Source: Gyromitra esculenta (taxonomy: Eukaryota > Ascomycota > Pezizomycetes > Pezizales > Discinaceae). From it: a DNA stretch of 64,000 bases. The stretch is taken from NCBI GenBank assembly GCA_038503075.1, contig JBCAML010000002.1, positions 3,100,001-3,164,000 on the forward strand. The letters run 5' to 3'. Of this stretch, positions 10,499 to 21,900 are shown piece after piece; the stretch's first letter is position 1; every line of letters starts with the position of its first letter. The notes under the pieces are model-generated. The model saw nothing but the letters and a program-made list of their open reading frames with translations. It had not been told where the DNA came from and did not search any database. The position numbers were made by a program, and so were the translations under genes.

Positions 10499-10913
10499 TC
10501 TCACGGTTCAGTCCCTCGTTAAGCCCTTCAGTATCCCTGAAGATGAGCAGTGCTACTTAAGCGAGGTCCAAACACGTTCGAGGAGTGCAGTGTTTCTACA
10601 ATTTCTACGAAGGGTCTATCTCAAGGCGAGATAAGTGCAGCGAAGTGGACAGCGACAGCGGGGGTTCTGAGGTAGAACCGAGATAGTATTCAACAATTAC
10701 AAGAGAAGGTAAACGAGAACGTTGCTTAAAGAAAGAAGAGGAAAAGACAAAGAATGATCAAAAATCCGTCACTTAAATACCCCGCTTTCTCAACCAAAAA
10801 CCCAATAGCCGAGAACACCCGAAAATACAATAGCATTATAACACAATAACCCCACAACCTGTATCCAACTTCGAACCAAAACCTAACCCTTATCCAATCC
10901 TTAATCCGTGAAA
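10499..10913 (-). repeat. GypA-1 3' LTR
   Basis: A 415-bp LTR, TCTCACGG...CCGTGAAA as written on the plus strand. The pol stop codon (TTA at 10901-10903) lies inside it. A G-rich tract (seen as GTAGCCCCCCG on plus) borders it as the polypurine tract. Confidence 0.93.
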
Positions 10914-12595
10914 GTAGCCCCCCGTCTTAAGCGTGAGCTCCTGCGAACTTTAGAACTAGTAGCAGTCGTCATGGCTAAAAACTCATCAAGAGCAGCAGTA
11001 TCCTGAAGATCCTCCACGGGTTCCCAGGTAGGATGGGCGTAGCCAGTCCATTCGACAAGGTATTGTTGTCGTCCGCGATATATTCGTTGTTCGAGGATTT
11101 TCTCGATGAAATATTCCTCCTGTTCATTAACAACGATCGGAGGTGGGGGAGGAATAACTTGTCCTGGAAGAGGGTCATGGGCGGCCGGCTTAAGGAGTGA
11201 TACATGAAAGACAGGATGATACTTGACAGAGGATGGTAAATCAATCTCATACGCAAAGGGTGATACTATCCTTTTTACCGGGTAGGGCCCCATCCACTTC
11301 CAATCGAGTTTCCGGGCATTACGAACGGTCTGGATGTTCTTCATTGATACGAACACTTGGTCATTCACTTGATAGGCCGGGGCAGGAGTTCGGTGTTTAT
11401 TGGTGGAGGTTTCCTGAATGTCCTGAGCTGTTCGGATCTGAATTCGGAGGTGATCATACAAGTCTTGCATCTTAGTTGCAAAAGTCAAAGAATCCAGACT
11501 TTGGGCCGTGGGTGTTGATGGAATAATAGAGGTATCAAAGCGGGGATGATATCCATAGTTCGCAAAGAAAGGCGAAACTTTGGTGCTAGCTGATTCCTGG
11601 TTATTAGCGGAGAATTCCGCCATGGGTAGCCATTTACTCCAGTCTTCTTGCTGATAGGACACATAGGAGCGGAGGTATTGTTCCATAACCGCATTCAATC
11701 GTTCCGTTTGTCCGTCGGTTTCTGGGTGGAAGGCTGTTGACATCCTAGCTTGAATTCCTAAGCGCTGGCAAAGTTCCTTCCAGAAATGGGCGGTGAACTG
11801 CGTTCCTCGGTCAGAGGTGACGTATATTGGTAGGCCATGGAGTTTCCACACATGTTGAAGGTAGAGGTCTGCAACGTCCCGTGAATTAACAGTAGTGTTG
11901 CACAGGATAAGGTGTCGCATTTTCGATAGGCGGTCTACTACTACCATAATAGCGTCATAACCGTTCGACTCCGGGAGGCCTGTCACGAAATCCATCGAGA
12001 TTTCTTGCCAAGGGCGATTTGGGATAGGTAGAGGACGGAGAACACCTTGTGTGCGTTGGGTGACTGGCTTAGCCTTCTGACAGATGTGGCAATTGCGTAC
12101 ATAACGACTAATTGTTTCCCTCATCTTTGGCCAGTAAAACCTTCTACTTATAAGTTCAAAGGTTTTATCTCGTCCCGGGTGTCCTGCTGCGGGGATGTCA
12201 TGATGTCTTTTAACGAGTTCCAAGCGAAGGGGGTCGAAATCTGGTACATAAAGATTTCCTCGATTGTAAAGCCTGTCATTCTCATTGGTACACTCGCTAA
12301 GGGTAATTTCCTTTGACTGTTGTTCCTTGTTCTTCAGTGCTAGAATTATTTTTTTAGGGAACTTGTCAGCGATATATCCTTCTAGAAAGAGTTTTTCTAG
12401 GGGAGCGTCCAATTCAGCGGCTTCATTTGACAAAGAAGCCGACAACAAACTTAGCTTAGGATCAATGTTTTCTTTCTTCAACACTACTTGGCTCTGGTGT
12501 GTCAATCTTTCATCCCCTTCCTTGGGGAGATCTCCTGATCTCCTAGTAAGTGCATCGGGTTTTCCTCCTTGGCTTCCCGGTCGATACGTGATTAC
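10901..12595 (-). pseudogene. GypA-1 pol, C-terminal segment (integrase and chromodomain)
   Basis: Encodes the end of RNase H ([18 protein letters not shown]), the integrase zinc finger (HHDIPAAGHPGRDK ... CHICQKAK), the catalytic core ([32 protein letters not shown]), the GPY/F module (WMGPYPVKRI) and a chromodomain (EEYFIEKILEQRIY ... YLVEWTGYAHPTWEP). The chromodomain has the aromatic positions (Y, W, Y) expected of methyl-lysine binders. It is cut by the solo LTR at 12596 and rejoins at 13025 in frame. Confidence 0.9.
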
Positions 12596-13019
12596 TCTCA
12601 CGGTTGTGCCTCGGATTAAGCCCTTCAGTATCCCTGAAGGTGAGCAGTGCTACTTAAGCGAGGTGACAACACGTTTTGAAGAGTGCGACGTATTCTACAA
12701 GTTCTACGAGGATATATTTATCTCAAGGCGAGATAAGTGCAGCGAGGGAGACAGCGACAGCGAAGATCCTGAGATAGAATCGAGATGGTATTTCGACGAC
12801 TTTACAGCAGAAGGTAACGAGAACGTTGCTTAAGAGAGAAAGAGAAAGAAAACACAAACGACCAAAATCCTCCGTTTAAATACCCCGCTTTCTCGTAACA
12901 CAAACAGCCATCAGGCAACAACCGAAACATAACCGAAAGACAAAGCCATTATACTCAAAGAAAACCCTTCGTAACTTCCACAACCATCCTAGCCCATTAC
13001 CCGATTCTTATCCGTGAAA
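12596..13019 (-). repeat. Solo LTR, GypA type, inside GypA-1 pol
   Basis: 424 bp, TCTCACGG...CCGTGAAA on plus, flanked by ATTAC (12591-12595 and 13020-13024). The RNase H reading frame is restored exactly when it is removed. Confidence 0.92.
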
Positions 13020-13024
13020 ATTAC

Positions 13025-13490
13025 AAAGTCGAAACGGGACAAATACTCGGCCCATCTAGCCTGACGTCGATTGAGTTGTTTAGTGCTCATGAAGTATTCG
13101 AGATTCTTATGGTCACTAATCACATCGATCGGGTGCCTTGATCCCTCAAGCTCTGGACGCCATTCTTCGAAGACACGAATGATGGCTAACAGCTCTTTAT
13201 TGTAAATCTCATAGTTGCATTCCGCCGGGGAATGTTTCTTCGAGAAGAAGGCCACCGGATGTAGGACACCGTTATCATCGTACTGGGATAGTATTCCTCC
13301 GGACACGAAGTCTGAGGCGTCTGTTTCCACAATGATTTTCTTGTCTGGGTCGAAATGGATGAGGATTGGGGCAGTGGTGAAGGCGTGTTTGAGGTTTTCG
13401 AATGCTATATCAGCTTCAACAGTCCATTCGAAGACAATGCCTTTCTTGGTAAGGGCGGTGAGCGGGGCAGCGAGTTTGGAGAACCCTAGG
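13025..13490 (-). pseudogene. GypA-1 pol, RNase H segment
   Basis: Encodes the RNase H core: [10 protein letters not shown] with the first catalytic Asp, [28 protein letters not shown] with the Glu, and SDHKNLEYF. It joins 12595 on one side and 25653 on the other. Both junctions read through conserved residues (RFDFVITY and [11 protein letters not shown]). Confidence 0.9.
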
Positions 13491-13799
13491 TTTCATGGAT
13501 GGTTGTCAGGTCGCCTAATGGATGGTAGGGATGTTTGATCGTGTTGCTTTGTTATTGTTCGATACGTTTTTCTTGGTTTCCGATTACAATGAGTCATGCG
13601 TTTGTCATCGAAGAGATGGATTATGGGTATATAAGCGAAGGGTTTTCCCCTCTTGTTGTACTTTTCTTTCTTCTCTCTTTAAGCAACGTCTTCTATCGTA
13701 CACTCTTGTATTTTACAATACGAACCTCGGTTATACCTCATAACCTTACGCTGTCGCCGTCCTCAAGTCCTCTATACTTGAACACTTCGTAGAGCCTGT

Positions 13800-14217
13800 T
13801 CTCAAGGAGCGAGGTTTATCTTCAAGCTCTCAGGTATCCCCCGAGATGAGCAGTGCTACTTGAAGGGAAAACTAAGCGACGAGAGTGTTTACAAGGTTCC
13901 ACAGGCTCTACGGAGTGTTCAAGTATAGAGGACTTGAGGACGGCGACAGCGTGAGGTTATGAGATATAACCGAGGTTTGTATTGTAAAATACAAGAGTGA
14001 CGATAGAAGACGTTGCTTAAGGAAAGAAGAAGGAAAAGTACAACAGGAGGGCTTTCCTCTCGCTTATATACCCAAAATCCAACCTTTCGATGACACATGT
14101 CTGACTCATTGTAAATGGAAACCAAAAGAAAGAAAGAGTAACCGCAAAGCCAAGTATCCGTAAACCCGAACAAAACAATAAAACATTCGTACCACAACAC
14201 AACAACCATCCATGAAA
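13800..14217 (-). repeat. GypB-1 3' LTR
   Basis: 418 bp, TCTCAAGG...CCATGAAA on plus. Compared with 25124-25541, the R-U5 part is identical except one base near the U5 end. The U3 part differs at about seven sites. Confidence 0.93.
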
Positions 14218-14229
14218 GTACCCCCTCCC

Positions 14230-17200
14230 TTATAGCCGTGAGCTCCTGCGAACATTAGTCAAGCCTTCCCTTGGTTTACTTGGATAACGTTGATGAAAAG
14301 CGTCTACTGCCTCGGTCTCTTCATGATATTCCGCAGGTTCCCATGTAGGTAACGCATACCCCGTCCATTCGACCAAGTATTGGAGTCTCCCTCGGTAGAG
14401 GCGAGAGTCTAATATACTTTCAACGAGATATTCTTCGACGTCATTCACTTGGACGGGGGGAGGTGGTGGAATAATTTGACCAGGAAGCGGGTCGGTGGGA
14501 GCTGCTTTGAGTAACGAAACGTGAAATACTGGATGGTATTTCATTGACATCGGTAAGTTTACTTCATAGGCGTGTGCTGAAATCACTCGCTTCACAGGGA
14601 AGGGGCCACTCCATTTCCAGTCCAATTTTCTTGAATTTCGGGTCGTCCTCATATTCTTCATTGACACGAAGACTCGATCGTTGACCTTAAACGAAGGGGC
14701 GGGGGTGCGGTGCCGGTTAGTACTGCTTTCGAAGATATCCTGGGCCGTTCTCATCTGAATTCGAAGGAAGTCCCTAAGTTCTTCCATTTTTAAAGCGAAG
14801 AGATTGGCGTCGAGGGTTTGTGGGGATCGATCATTAGGGATAATTGCAGTATCGAAACGGGGGTGATAACCATAATTGGCGAAGAAGGGTGTGGCTTTAG
14901 TACTGGCTGACTCTTGGTTATTAGCAGCAAACTCAGCAATCGGTAACCACTTTGCCCAGTCGTCTTGTTGGTATGAAACATAACAGCGAAGATATTGTTC
15001 CATAACAGCGTTGAGACGTTCGGTTTGGCCATCTGTTTCCGGATGGAAAGACGTCGACATGCGAGCAGAGATGTTTAAACGTTGGCAGAGGTAATTCCAG
15101 AATTTAGCAGTAAATTGTGTTCCCCTATCAGAAGTGATGTGGGAAGGTAATCCATGGAGTTTCCAGACGTTTTGGAGATAAAGTTCTGCTGTTTGTTCGG
15201 CATTGATGGTGGTATTACAGGGGATCAGGTGTCGCATCTTTGATAACCTATCTACCACGACCATTATTGCATCGAAACCGTTGGAGTCTGGGAGGCCTGT
15301 AACGAAGTCCATTGATAGTTCTTCCCAAGGGCGATTTGGGACTGGGAGGGGTTTGAGAACGCCGTGAGTGCCAAGGGTATTAGGTTTTGCTCGTCGGCAA
15401 GTATGACAGTTTCGGGTATATCGTCCGATGTACTCTCTCATTTTAGGCCAATAAAAATGTCTGGAGATGAGTTCGAAGGATTTTTCACGTCCTGGGTGAC
15501 CTGCAGAGGGGGCATCATGGTATCGTTTGAGAATAGACAGTCGAAGAGGGTCGTGATTGGGGACGTAAAACTTTTGACGGTATAGAAGATAGCCGTTTAT
15601 TTCTGTGCAATCGCCGAGGGATATTTCCTTGGACTGTTGTTCGCCATTCCTGAGTGCTAGGAGGATTTTTTGTGGGAATGGGTCAGCGATATATCCGTCA
15701 TTCATCAATATTTTAAGGGGATCATCCAATTCAGCGGGTTCGTTTGATAAAGAACCCGAAAACAAACTTAGCTTGGGATCAACGTTCTTCTCCTTCAAGA
15801 CTACTTGGTGTTGGTGTTGTAGTCTTTCATCCCCTTCTTCAGGGAGATCTCCTGATCTCCGAGTTAGAGCGTCCGGCTTTCCTCCTTGTGTTCCTGGTCT
15901 ATATGTAATGACAAAGTCAAAACGTGAAAGGTATTCTGCCCATCTGACCTGTCTTCGATTTAATTGCTTGGTCGTCATAAAATATTCCAAGTTTTTATGG
16001 TCTGTAATAACGGAGATGGGGAGTTCAGATCCTTCAAGTTCAGGGCGCCATTCTTCGAAACACCGGATAATGGCTAGTAGCTCCTTATCATAGATCTCAT
16101 AGTTACATTCAGCGGGTGAGTGTTTCTTAGAGAAAAATGCCACAGGGTGAAGTACGCCGTTGTCATCGAGCTGGGAGAGGACACCGCCGGAGACGAAGTC
16201 AGATGCATCAGATTCCACGAAGATCTTTTTTCGGGGGTCGAAGTGGATAAGCACCGGGGCTTTAGTAAAAGCATCTTTAAGGGCTTCGAATGCAAGTTCA
16301 GCTTCGACCGTCCATTCGAAGATAGTGCCTTTTTTTGTGAAGGCAGTGAGGGGCGCGGCGAGACGAGAGAATCCTAGGATAAATCTCCGGTAGAAATTTG
16401 CGAAACCTAGAAAAGCTTGGACATCTTTGATACATTTTGGTCGGTTCCAGTCCCGTACTGCTTTAAGTTTATCCTCGTCCATTTTAATTCCTTCAGGGGT
16501 GAGGATTAGGCCAAGGTATTTTATTGACTGGACGTGGAATTCACACTTCTCGGGTTTGAGAAGGATGTTATTGGTTTTAAGGGCGTCAAGAACTTGTTTG
16601 ACATGTACTTTATGCTCAGCAAGGGTATCGCTATAGATAAGGATATCATCGAGATAAGCGGTACAGAAAAGGTCCAGGTATTCTCGGAGGGAATCGTTTA
16701 CAAATCGTTGGAACGTGCCGGGGGCGTTGGTAAGGCCGAACGGCATTACCATGTACTCATATAGACCATATCGAGTTCGAAAAGCTGTTTTCCATTCTTC
16801 CCCCTCAGCTATGCGGATTTGATGAAAACCGTCACGGAGGTCTAGTTTTGAATACCATTGGGCTTTTGCGAGTCGGTCCAGTGTTTCTTTGACCAGGGGA
16901 GAAGTATAACGATCTTTTACCGTGAGGGCGTTAAGGCCACGATAGTCTACACACAGACGAAGGGAACCATCAGGTTTGGCAGCGAAGAGGACTGGTGAGC
17001 CGGCAGAAGAAGAGCTAGCGCGAATAAAACCTTTCTCTAGATTATCTTCGATGTATTTCTTCAGGACCAGTAATTCGTCGCGGGACATGCCATAGAGGGG
17101 TCCGAACGGTGGTTCTTTGCCTTCTTGCAGGACGATTTTGTGGTCGTAGGATCGGCGAGGGGGAAGTCCTTGAGCTTTAGCTTTGTCAAACATGTCGAGG

Positions 17201-17916
17201 TATTCATGGTATTCAGCGGGTATTCGTTGTCTCCATTCTTCTTTAGTAGTCTTGCTATCAAGTACTCTATTGATTTCGTAGAGGGACATAGAATAGACCT
17301 GGATACCCTTTTTTCTAGCGAGCATGCGAAAACTAGCGGCGCCGATAAAGGCGGCATTGAGCTTGGCTGGAGGGGGGATGGCAGTGGCTGAGACGATGGG
17401 TTGCTTGGGGGCACAGTGGGTGGTGCAGAATTCAGAATTGAATTCAATGCTTTTATTTGCAAATTGTAGATGAACATCATGGAGGTTCATCCAGGGAATG
17501 CCGAGTACTAGGGGGTAATGGCCTAGTTTGGTGACAAAGAAGGGAGCTTTCTCTGCATGTTGTTGGATAGATAGGTCTAAATGGCAGAGATTGGTAATGT
17601 CTCCCGAGGCAATTGTTCGGCCGTCAATGACTTCTAATTGACGGGGGGTCTTGAGGGGAGATAAAGGCAGAGAATGGTGACGCACGAAGTTTTCGTCAAT
17701 GAAAGCGAACCCTGAGGCTCCGGTATCAAGGAGCGCGTGTGTTTTTATAATTTTATTTTGGTGGGAAAGGCTACAAGAGACTACAAAATGTTCCCCATCC
17801 AAATTATCCTCCACACACACATCCGATACCGAAAACCCAGAAATAGAGAACGCTGACAAAGGAGAAAAATGAACCAGAGCAGGGTCACAAAGCGACTCTG
17901 GTTGAACTAGTTTAAA
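14230..17916 (-). CDS. GypB-1 pol (protease, RT, RNase H, integrase, chromodomain)
   Basis: Full-length Pol of 3687 nt, entered by -1 frameshift at the TTTAAAC heptamer (17916-17910) that overlaps the gag stop. Domains in order: protease (ALLDTGASGFAFID), RT ([19 protein letters not shown]), RNase H ([10 protein letters not shown]), integrase zinc finger ([11 protein letters not shown] ... CHTCRRAK), DDE core ([24 protein letters not shown]), GPF module and a C-terminal chromodomain (YLVEWTGYALPTWEP). It ends RRSSRL-stop just before the polypurine tract, unlike GypA pol, which ends inside its LTR. No inactivating change is visible. Confidence 0.92.
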   Translation of the reverse strand, partial: FKLVQPESLCDPALVHFSPLSAFSISGFSVSDVCVEDNLDGEHFVVSCSLSHQNKIIKTHALLDTGASGFAFIDENFVRHHSLPLSPLKTPRQLEVIDGRTIASGDITNLCHLDLSIQQHAEKAPFFVTKLGHYPLVLGIPWMNLHDVHLQFANKSIEFNSEFCTTHCAPKQPIVSATAIPPPAKLNAAFIGAASFRMLARKKGIQVYSMSLYEINRVLDSKTTKEEWRQRIPAEYHEYLDMFDKAKAQGLPPRRSYDHKIVLQEGKEPPFGPLYGMSRDELLVLKKYIEDNLEKGFIRASSSSAGSPVLFAAKPDGSLRLCVDYRGLNALTVKDRYTSPLVKETLDRLAKAQWYSKLDLRDGFHQIRIAEGEEWKTAFRTRYGLYEYMVMPFGLTNAPGTFQRFVNDSLREYLDLFCTAYLDDILIYSDTLAEHKVHVKQVLDALKTNNILLKPEKCEFHVQSIKYLGLILTPEGIKMDEDKLKAVRDWNRPKCIKDVQAFLGFANFYRRFILGFSRLAAPLTAFTKKGTIFEWTVEAELAFEALKDAFTKAPVLIHFDPRKKIFVESDASDFVSGGVLSQLDDNGVLHPVAFFSKKHSPAECNYEIYDKELLAIIRCFEEWRPELEGSELPISVITDHKNLEYFMTTKQLNRRQVRWAEYLSRFDFVITYRPGTQGGKPDALTRRSGDLPEEGDERLQHQHQVVLKEKNVDPKLSLFSGSLSNEPAELDDPLKILMNDGYIADPFPQKILLALRNGEQQSKEISLGDCTEINGYLLYRQKFYVPNHDPLRLSILKRYHDAPSAGHPGREKSFELISRHFYWPKMREYIGRYTRNCHTCRRAKPNTLGTHGVLKPLPVPNRPWEELSMDFVTGLPDSNGFDAIMVVVDRLSKMRHLIPCNTTINAEQTAELYLQNVWKLHGLPSHITSDRGTQFTAKFWNYLCQRLNISARMSTSFHPETDGQTERLNAVMEQYLRCYVSYQQDDWAKWLPIAEFAANNQESASTKATPFFANYGYHPRFDTAIIPNDRSPQTLDANLFALKMEELRDFLRIQMRTAQDIFESSTNRHRTPAPSFKVNDRVFVSMKNMRTTRNSRKLDWKWSGPFPVKRVISAHAYEVNLPMSMKYHPVFHVSLLKAAPTDPLPGQIIPPPPPVQVNDVEEYLVESILDSRLYRGRLQYLVEWTGYALPTWEPAEYHEETEAVDAFHQRYPSKPREGLTNVRRSSRL
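17872..17916 (-). promoter_or_regulatory. GypB-1 -1 frameshift signal
   Basis: Read on the minus strand: heptamer TTTAAAC (17916-17910), gag stop TAG next, 6-nt spacer, stem arm AACCAGAGT (17903-17895), 14-nt loop and partner arm GCTCTGGTT (17880-17872). The last pair is U-G. Confidence 0.85.
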
Positions 17917-18479
17917 GACTCAACTGAGTCTGCTGCGTCGAAGGCAGGAAAGCGGGGTGGCAAAGGTGGCGGAAAAACAGAGGGAGCAGGAGGGGCGGCG
18001 GCATTGGTAACGGCTCCCCTCATAGCGGGGCGTTTGGATGCGGAGGGGCAATTTGCAAAGATATGTCCTTCCCCGGCACAGAACAGGCAGCGGTTGTTAG
18101 TCTGCCTCCAGGATTTTTCTTCAGGAGACAGCTTCCTTCTCCCGTTGATTTGAACGTAGCGTTGTTCAGGGGAAGGGCGAGAGGCAGAGGTGCGGCCGAA
18201 GGAGAGATCCATAGGGACAAGTCCTCCAGGGGCGAAGGAGGAAGAGGCGGGGGTAAAGGCAGCGGGGGCAGCGGCAGGGGCAGCGAATTGTCCCATGGTG
18301 TTGCGGGCAGTGTTCTTTTTCTCCTCTCTTCTTGCTCGGATACGGTTATCTAGGCGAAGGAGGAAGGCGCAGAGGGAAGTGAAGGTGGTGGGGAAGTCGG
18401 CAACGGTTACTACTGCTTCTTTCAGCTCGTCTGACATGCCGAACTCTAAAGCATCGTTCTTGGCGGATTCGTCATAATT
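17907..18479 (-). pseudogene. GypB-1 gag, C-terminal part
   Basis: The last 190 residues of Gag, with the CCHC knuckle CLFCAGEGHIFANC and a proline-rich tail. It joins 24382-25053 in frame (RLNYDES) once GypA-2 is removed, giving a 414-residue Gag. The gene is interrupted, not mutated. Confidence 0.9.
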
Positions 18480-18902
18480 TCTCACGGTTTGATCTCTCGT
18501 TAAGCTCTTCAGTATCCCTGAAGATGAGCAGTGCTACTTAAGCGAGAGGTCAAGCAATAAGGGTTACGATGTTTCTACAGGTCCTACGGGGTTTCAACTC
18601 AAGGCGAGTTAAGTATAGGAGTTTTCACAGCGACAGTGACCGCGAGAGTTCTAAGGCAGAACTGAGGTAGTTATTAAAAACAATACAGCAGAAGTAAAGT
18701 AAGAACGTTGCTTAAGGAAAGAAGAAGAAGAGAATAAAACGACATAAAACCCATTCTTAAATACCCCGCTTTTCCATAAGCAAAACCCAATACCCGAAAA
18801 GAACCGAAATACAATAACATTGTTTTCCTTCATCACAACCTCTGAATCATAACAACCAACAAGTCAACGCCTAACCCTATACCCACTTATCAATCCGTGA
18901 AA
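18480..18902 (-). repeat. GypA-2 3' LTR
   Basis: 423 bp, TCTCACGG...CCGTGAAA on plus, no difference seen from 23954-24376. The pol stop (18890-18892) lies within it. Confidence 0.95.
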
Positions 18903-21900
18903 GTAGCCCCCCGTCTTAAGCGTGAGCTCCTGCGAACCTTGGGCCCCATTGTATTCAGGAACATGTCGAGGGCCGTGGTATCTCGAAGATCTTCCGCAGG
19001 TTCCCAAGTAGGATGAGCATAACCAGTCCACTCCACGAGGTATTGCAATTGTCCTCGGTGAGTTCGTTGGTCGAGAATTCTTTCGATAAAGTATTCCTCC
19101 TGGTCGTTTACAACAACCGGAGCCGGGGGCGGAATAATTTGTCCTGGAAGAGCATCGTTTGGGGTAGGTTTAAGAAGGGAAACATGAAAAACAGGGTGAT
19201 ATTTAACCGAAACAGGGAGCTCAATCTCATAGGCAAAAGGGGAAACAATTCTTTTTACCATATACGGGCCCATCCATTTCCAGTCTAGTTTCTTCGCGTT
19301 ACGGGTTGTTCGGATGTTCTTCATGGATACGAAGACTTTATCGTTAACCTGGTAAGCGGGGGCGGGGGTTCGGTGTTTATTGGTAGCCGCTTCCTGAATA
19401 TCTTGTGCTATTCGAATTTGGGTACGGAGGTAATCACTTAGCTCTTGCATCTTGCTAGTAAAAGAAGCGGCATCTAAGCTTTGGGGGGTAGTCTGGGCTG
19501 GGATAATAGAAGTGTCGAATCTTGGATGGTAACCATAGTTCGCAAAGAAAGGAGAAACTTTGGTGCTGGCGGATTCCTGATTATTAGCAGAAAACTCGGC
19601 CATCGGTAACCATTTACTCCAATCTTCTTGTTGATACGATACGTAGGAACGGAGGTATTGTTCCATTACCGCATTGAGTCTTTCTGTTTGTCCATCTGTT
19701 TCCGGGTGAAAGGCAGTAGACATTCTAGCTTGGATTCCGAGACGTTTACAAAGTTCCTTCCAGAAATGGGCCGTAAACTGAGTTCCGCGGTCTGATGTAA
19801 CGTATAAGGGTAGTCCATGAAGTTTCCAGATATGTTGGAGGTATAAATCGGCTACGTCTCTGGAGTTTACTGTTGTATTGCAAGGGATTAAATGTCGCAT
19901 TTTTGACAAGCGGTCGACCACGACCATTATTGCATCGTAGCCGTCCGACTCTGGGAGACCTGTAACAAAGTCCATTGAAATCTCCTGCCAAGGACGGTTC
20001 GGGATAGGGAGAGGGCGGAGGACACCTTGGGTTCGTTGAGTAACTGGCTTTGCTTTTTGGCAGATATGGCAGTTGCGAACGTATCTGTTAATCGATTCCC
20101 TCATTTTTGGCCAATAATAATCTCTCGCAAGAAGTTCGAAGGTCTTATCACGGCCAGGGTGTCCTGCTGCTGGCACATCATGGTGTCTCCGGATTATTTC
20201 CAGGCGGAGGGCATCCAGGTCGGGGACGTAGATACGATCTCGGTAACATAGTCTTCCATTTTTCTCGGTACATTCACTTAAGGTGATCTTTTTTGATTGT
20301 TGATCTTTATTCCTTAGTGCTTCGAGTATTTCTTCAGGAAACTTGTCAGCGATATATCCTTCTGTGAATAATTTGGTTAAGGGGGCGTCCAGTTCAGCGG
20401 CTTCATTTGATAAAGAAGCCGATAACAAACTTAGCTTAGGGTCTATATTTTCCTTCTTCAATACCACTTGGCTTTGATGTGCCAACCGTTCATCCCCTTC
20501 CTTGGGAAGATCTCCTGATCTTCTGGTCAATGCATCCAGTTTTCCCCCTTGGCTACCCGGGCGATAGGTGATTACGAAATCAAAGCGGGAAAGATACTCT
20601 GCCCATCGTGCTTGGCGTCGATTCAACTGTTTCGTGCTCATAAAATATTCGAGATTTTTATGATCGCTGATTACGTCGATAGGGTGTTTGGAGCCTTCAA
20701 GCTCCGGGCGCCATTCCTCAAATACTCGGATAATAGCCAACAGTTCCTTGTCGTAGATCTCGTAGTTGCATTCAGCGGGTGAATGCTTTTTCGAGAAGAA
20801 CGCCACCGGGTGGAGCACTCCAGTATCATCATATTGTGAAAGTACTCCTCCGGACACGAAGTCGGAAGCATCCGTTTCCACGATGATTTTCTTATCAGGG
20901 TCAAAATGGATAAGAATGGGGGCAGTGGTAAAGGCGTGTTTTAGGTTTTCGAAGGCTATGTCAGCTTGGACAGTCCATTCGAAGGTGATGCCTTTTCTAG
21001 TGAGGGCGGTGAGGGGCGCAGCGAGTTTGGAGAACCCTAGGATAAATCGACGGTAGAAGTTTGCGAACCCGAGGAAGGCTTGTACATCCTTAACACTTTT
21101 TGGGGTATTCCAATCCCGGACGGCTTTTAGTTTTTCTTCGTCCATTTTGATGCCGTCGGGGGTGAGGATAAGGCCCAAGTACTTGGTTGTTTGTACCTCG
21201 AACTCGCATTTCTCCGGCTTAAGCAGGATGTCGTTGTCCTTAAGCGTTTGGAGTACTTTTCGTACGTGAATCTGGTGTTCCGCAAATGTATCGCTGTAGA
21301 TCAGGATATCATCCAGGTAAGCTGTGCAGAATATATCCAAGTATTCGGTAAGGCAATCATTAACAAATCGTTGGAAGGTTCCGGGGGCATTGGTCAGGCC
21401 AAATGGCATGACTTGGTATTCATATAACCCATAACGGGTGCGGAAAGCTGTCTTCCATTCATCCCCTTCGGCGATGCGTACTTGATGATAACCGTCACGA
21501 AGGTCTAGCTTGGTATACCATTGTGCTTTGGCTAGCCGATCTAGTGTTTCTCTGATAAGTGGGGAGGTATATCGGTCTTTAACCGTAATCGCATTTAGTC
21601 CCCGATAATCCACGCAGAGTCTTAAGGAGCCATCAGCTTTCTTTACGAAGAGGACGGGGGATCCAGCGGGGGAAGAGCTGGCGCGAATAAAACCCTTTTC
21701 TAAATTATCTTCAATGTATTTCTTGAGGACAATGAGTTCTTCTCGCGACATCCCATAGAGAGGGCCAAACGGTGCGTCCTTCCCCTCCATCAGCTGTATC
21801 TTATGATCATATGAGCGCCGTGGAGGTAAGCCTTGAGCTTTGCTTTTGTCAAACATGTCTAAAAACTCGTGGTACTCAGCCGGTATCCTTGCTTTCCATT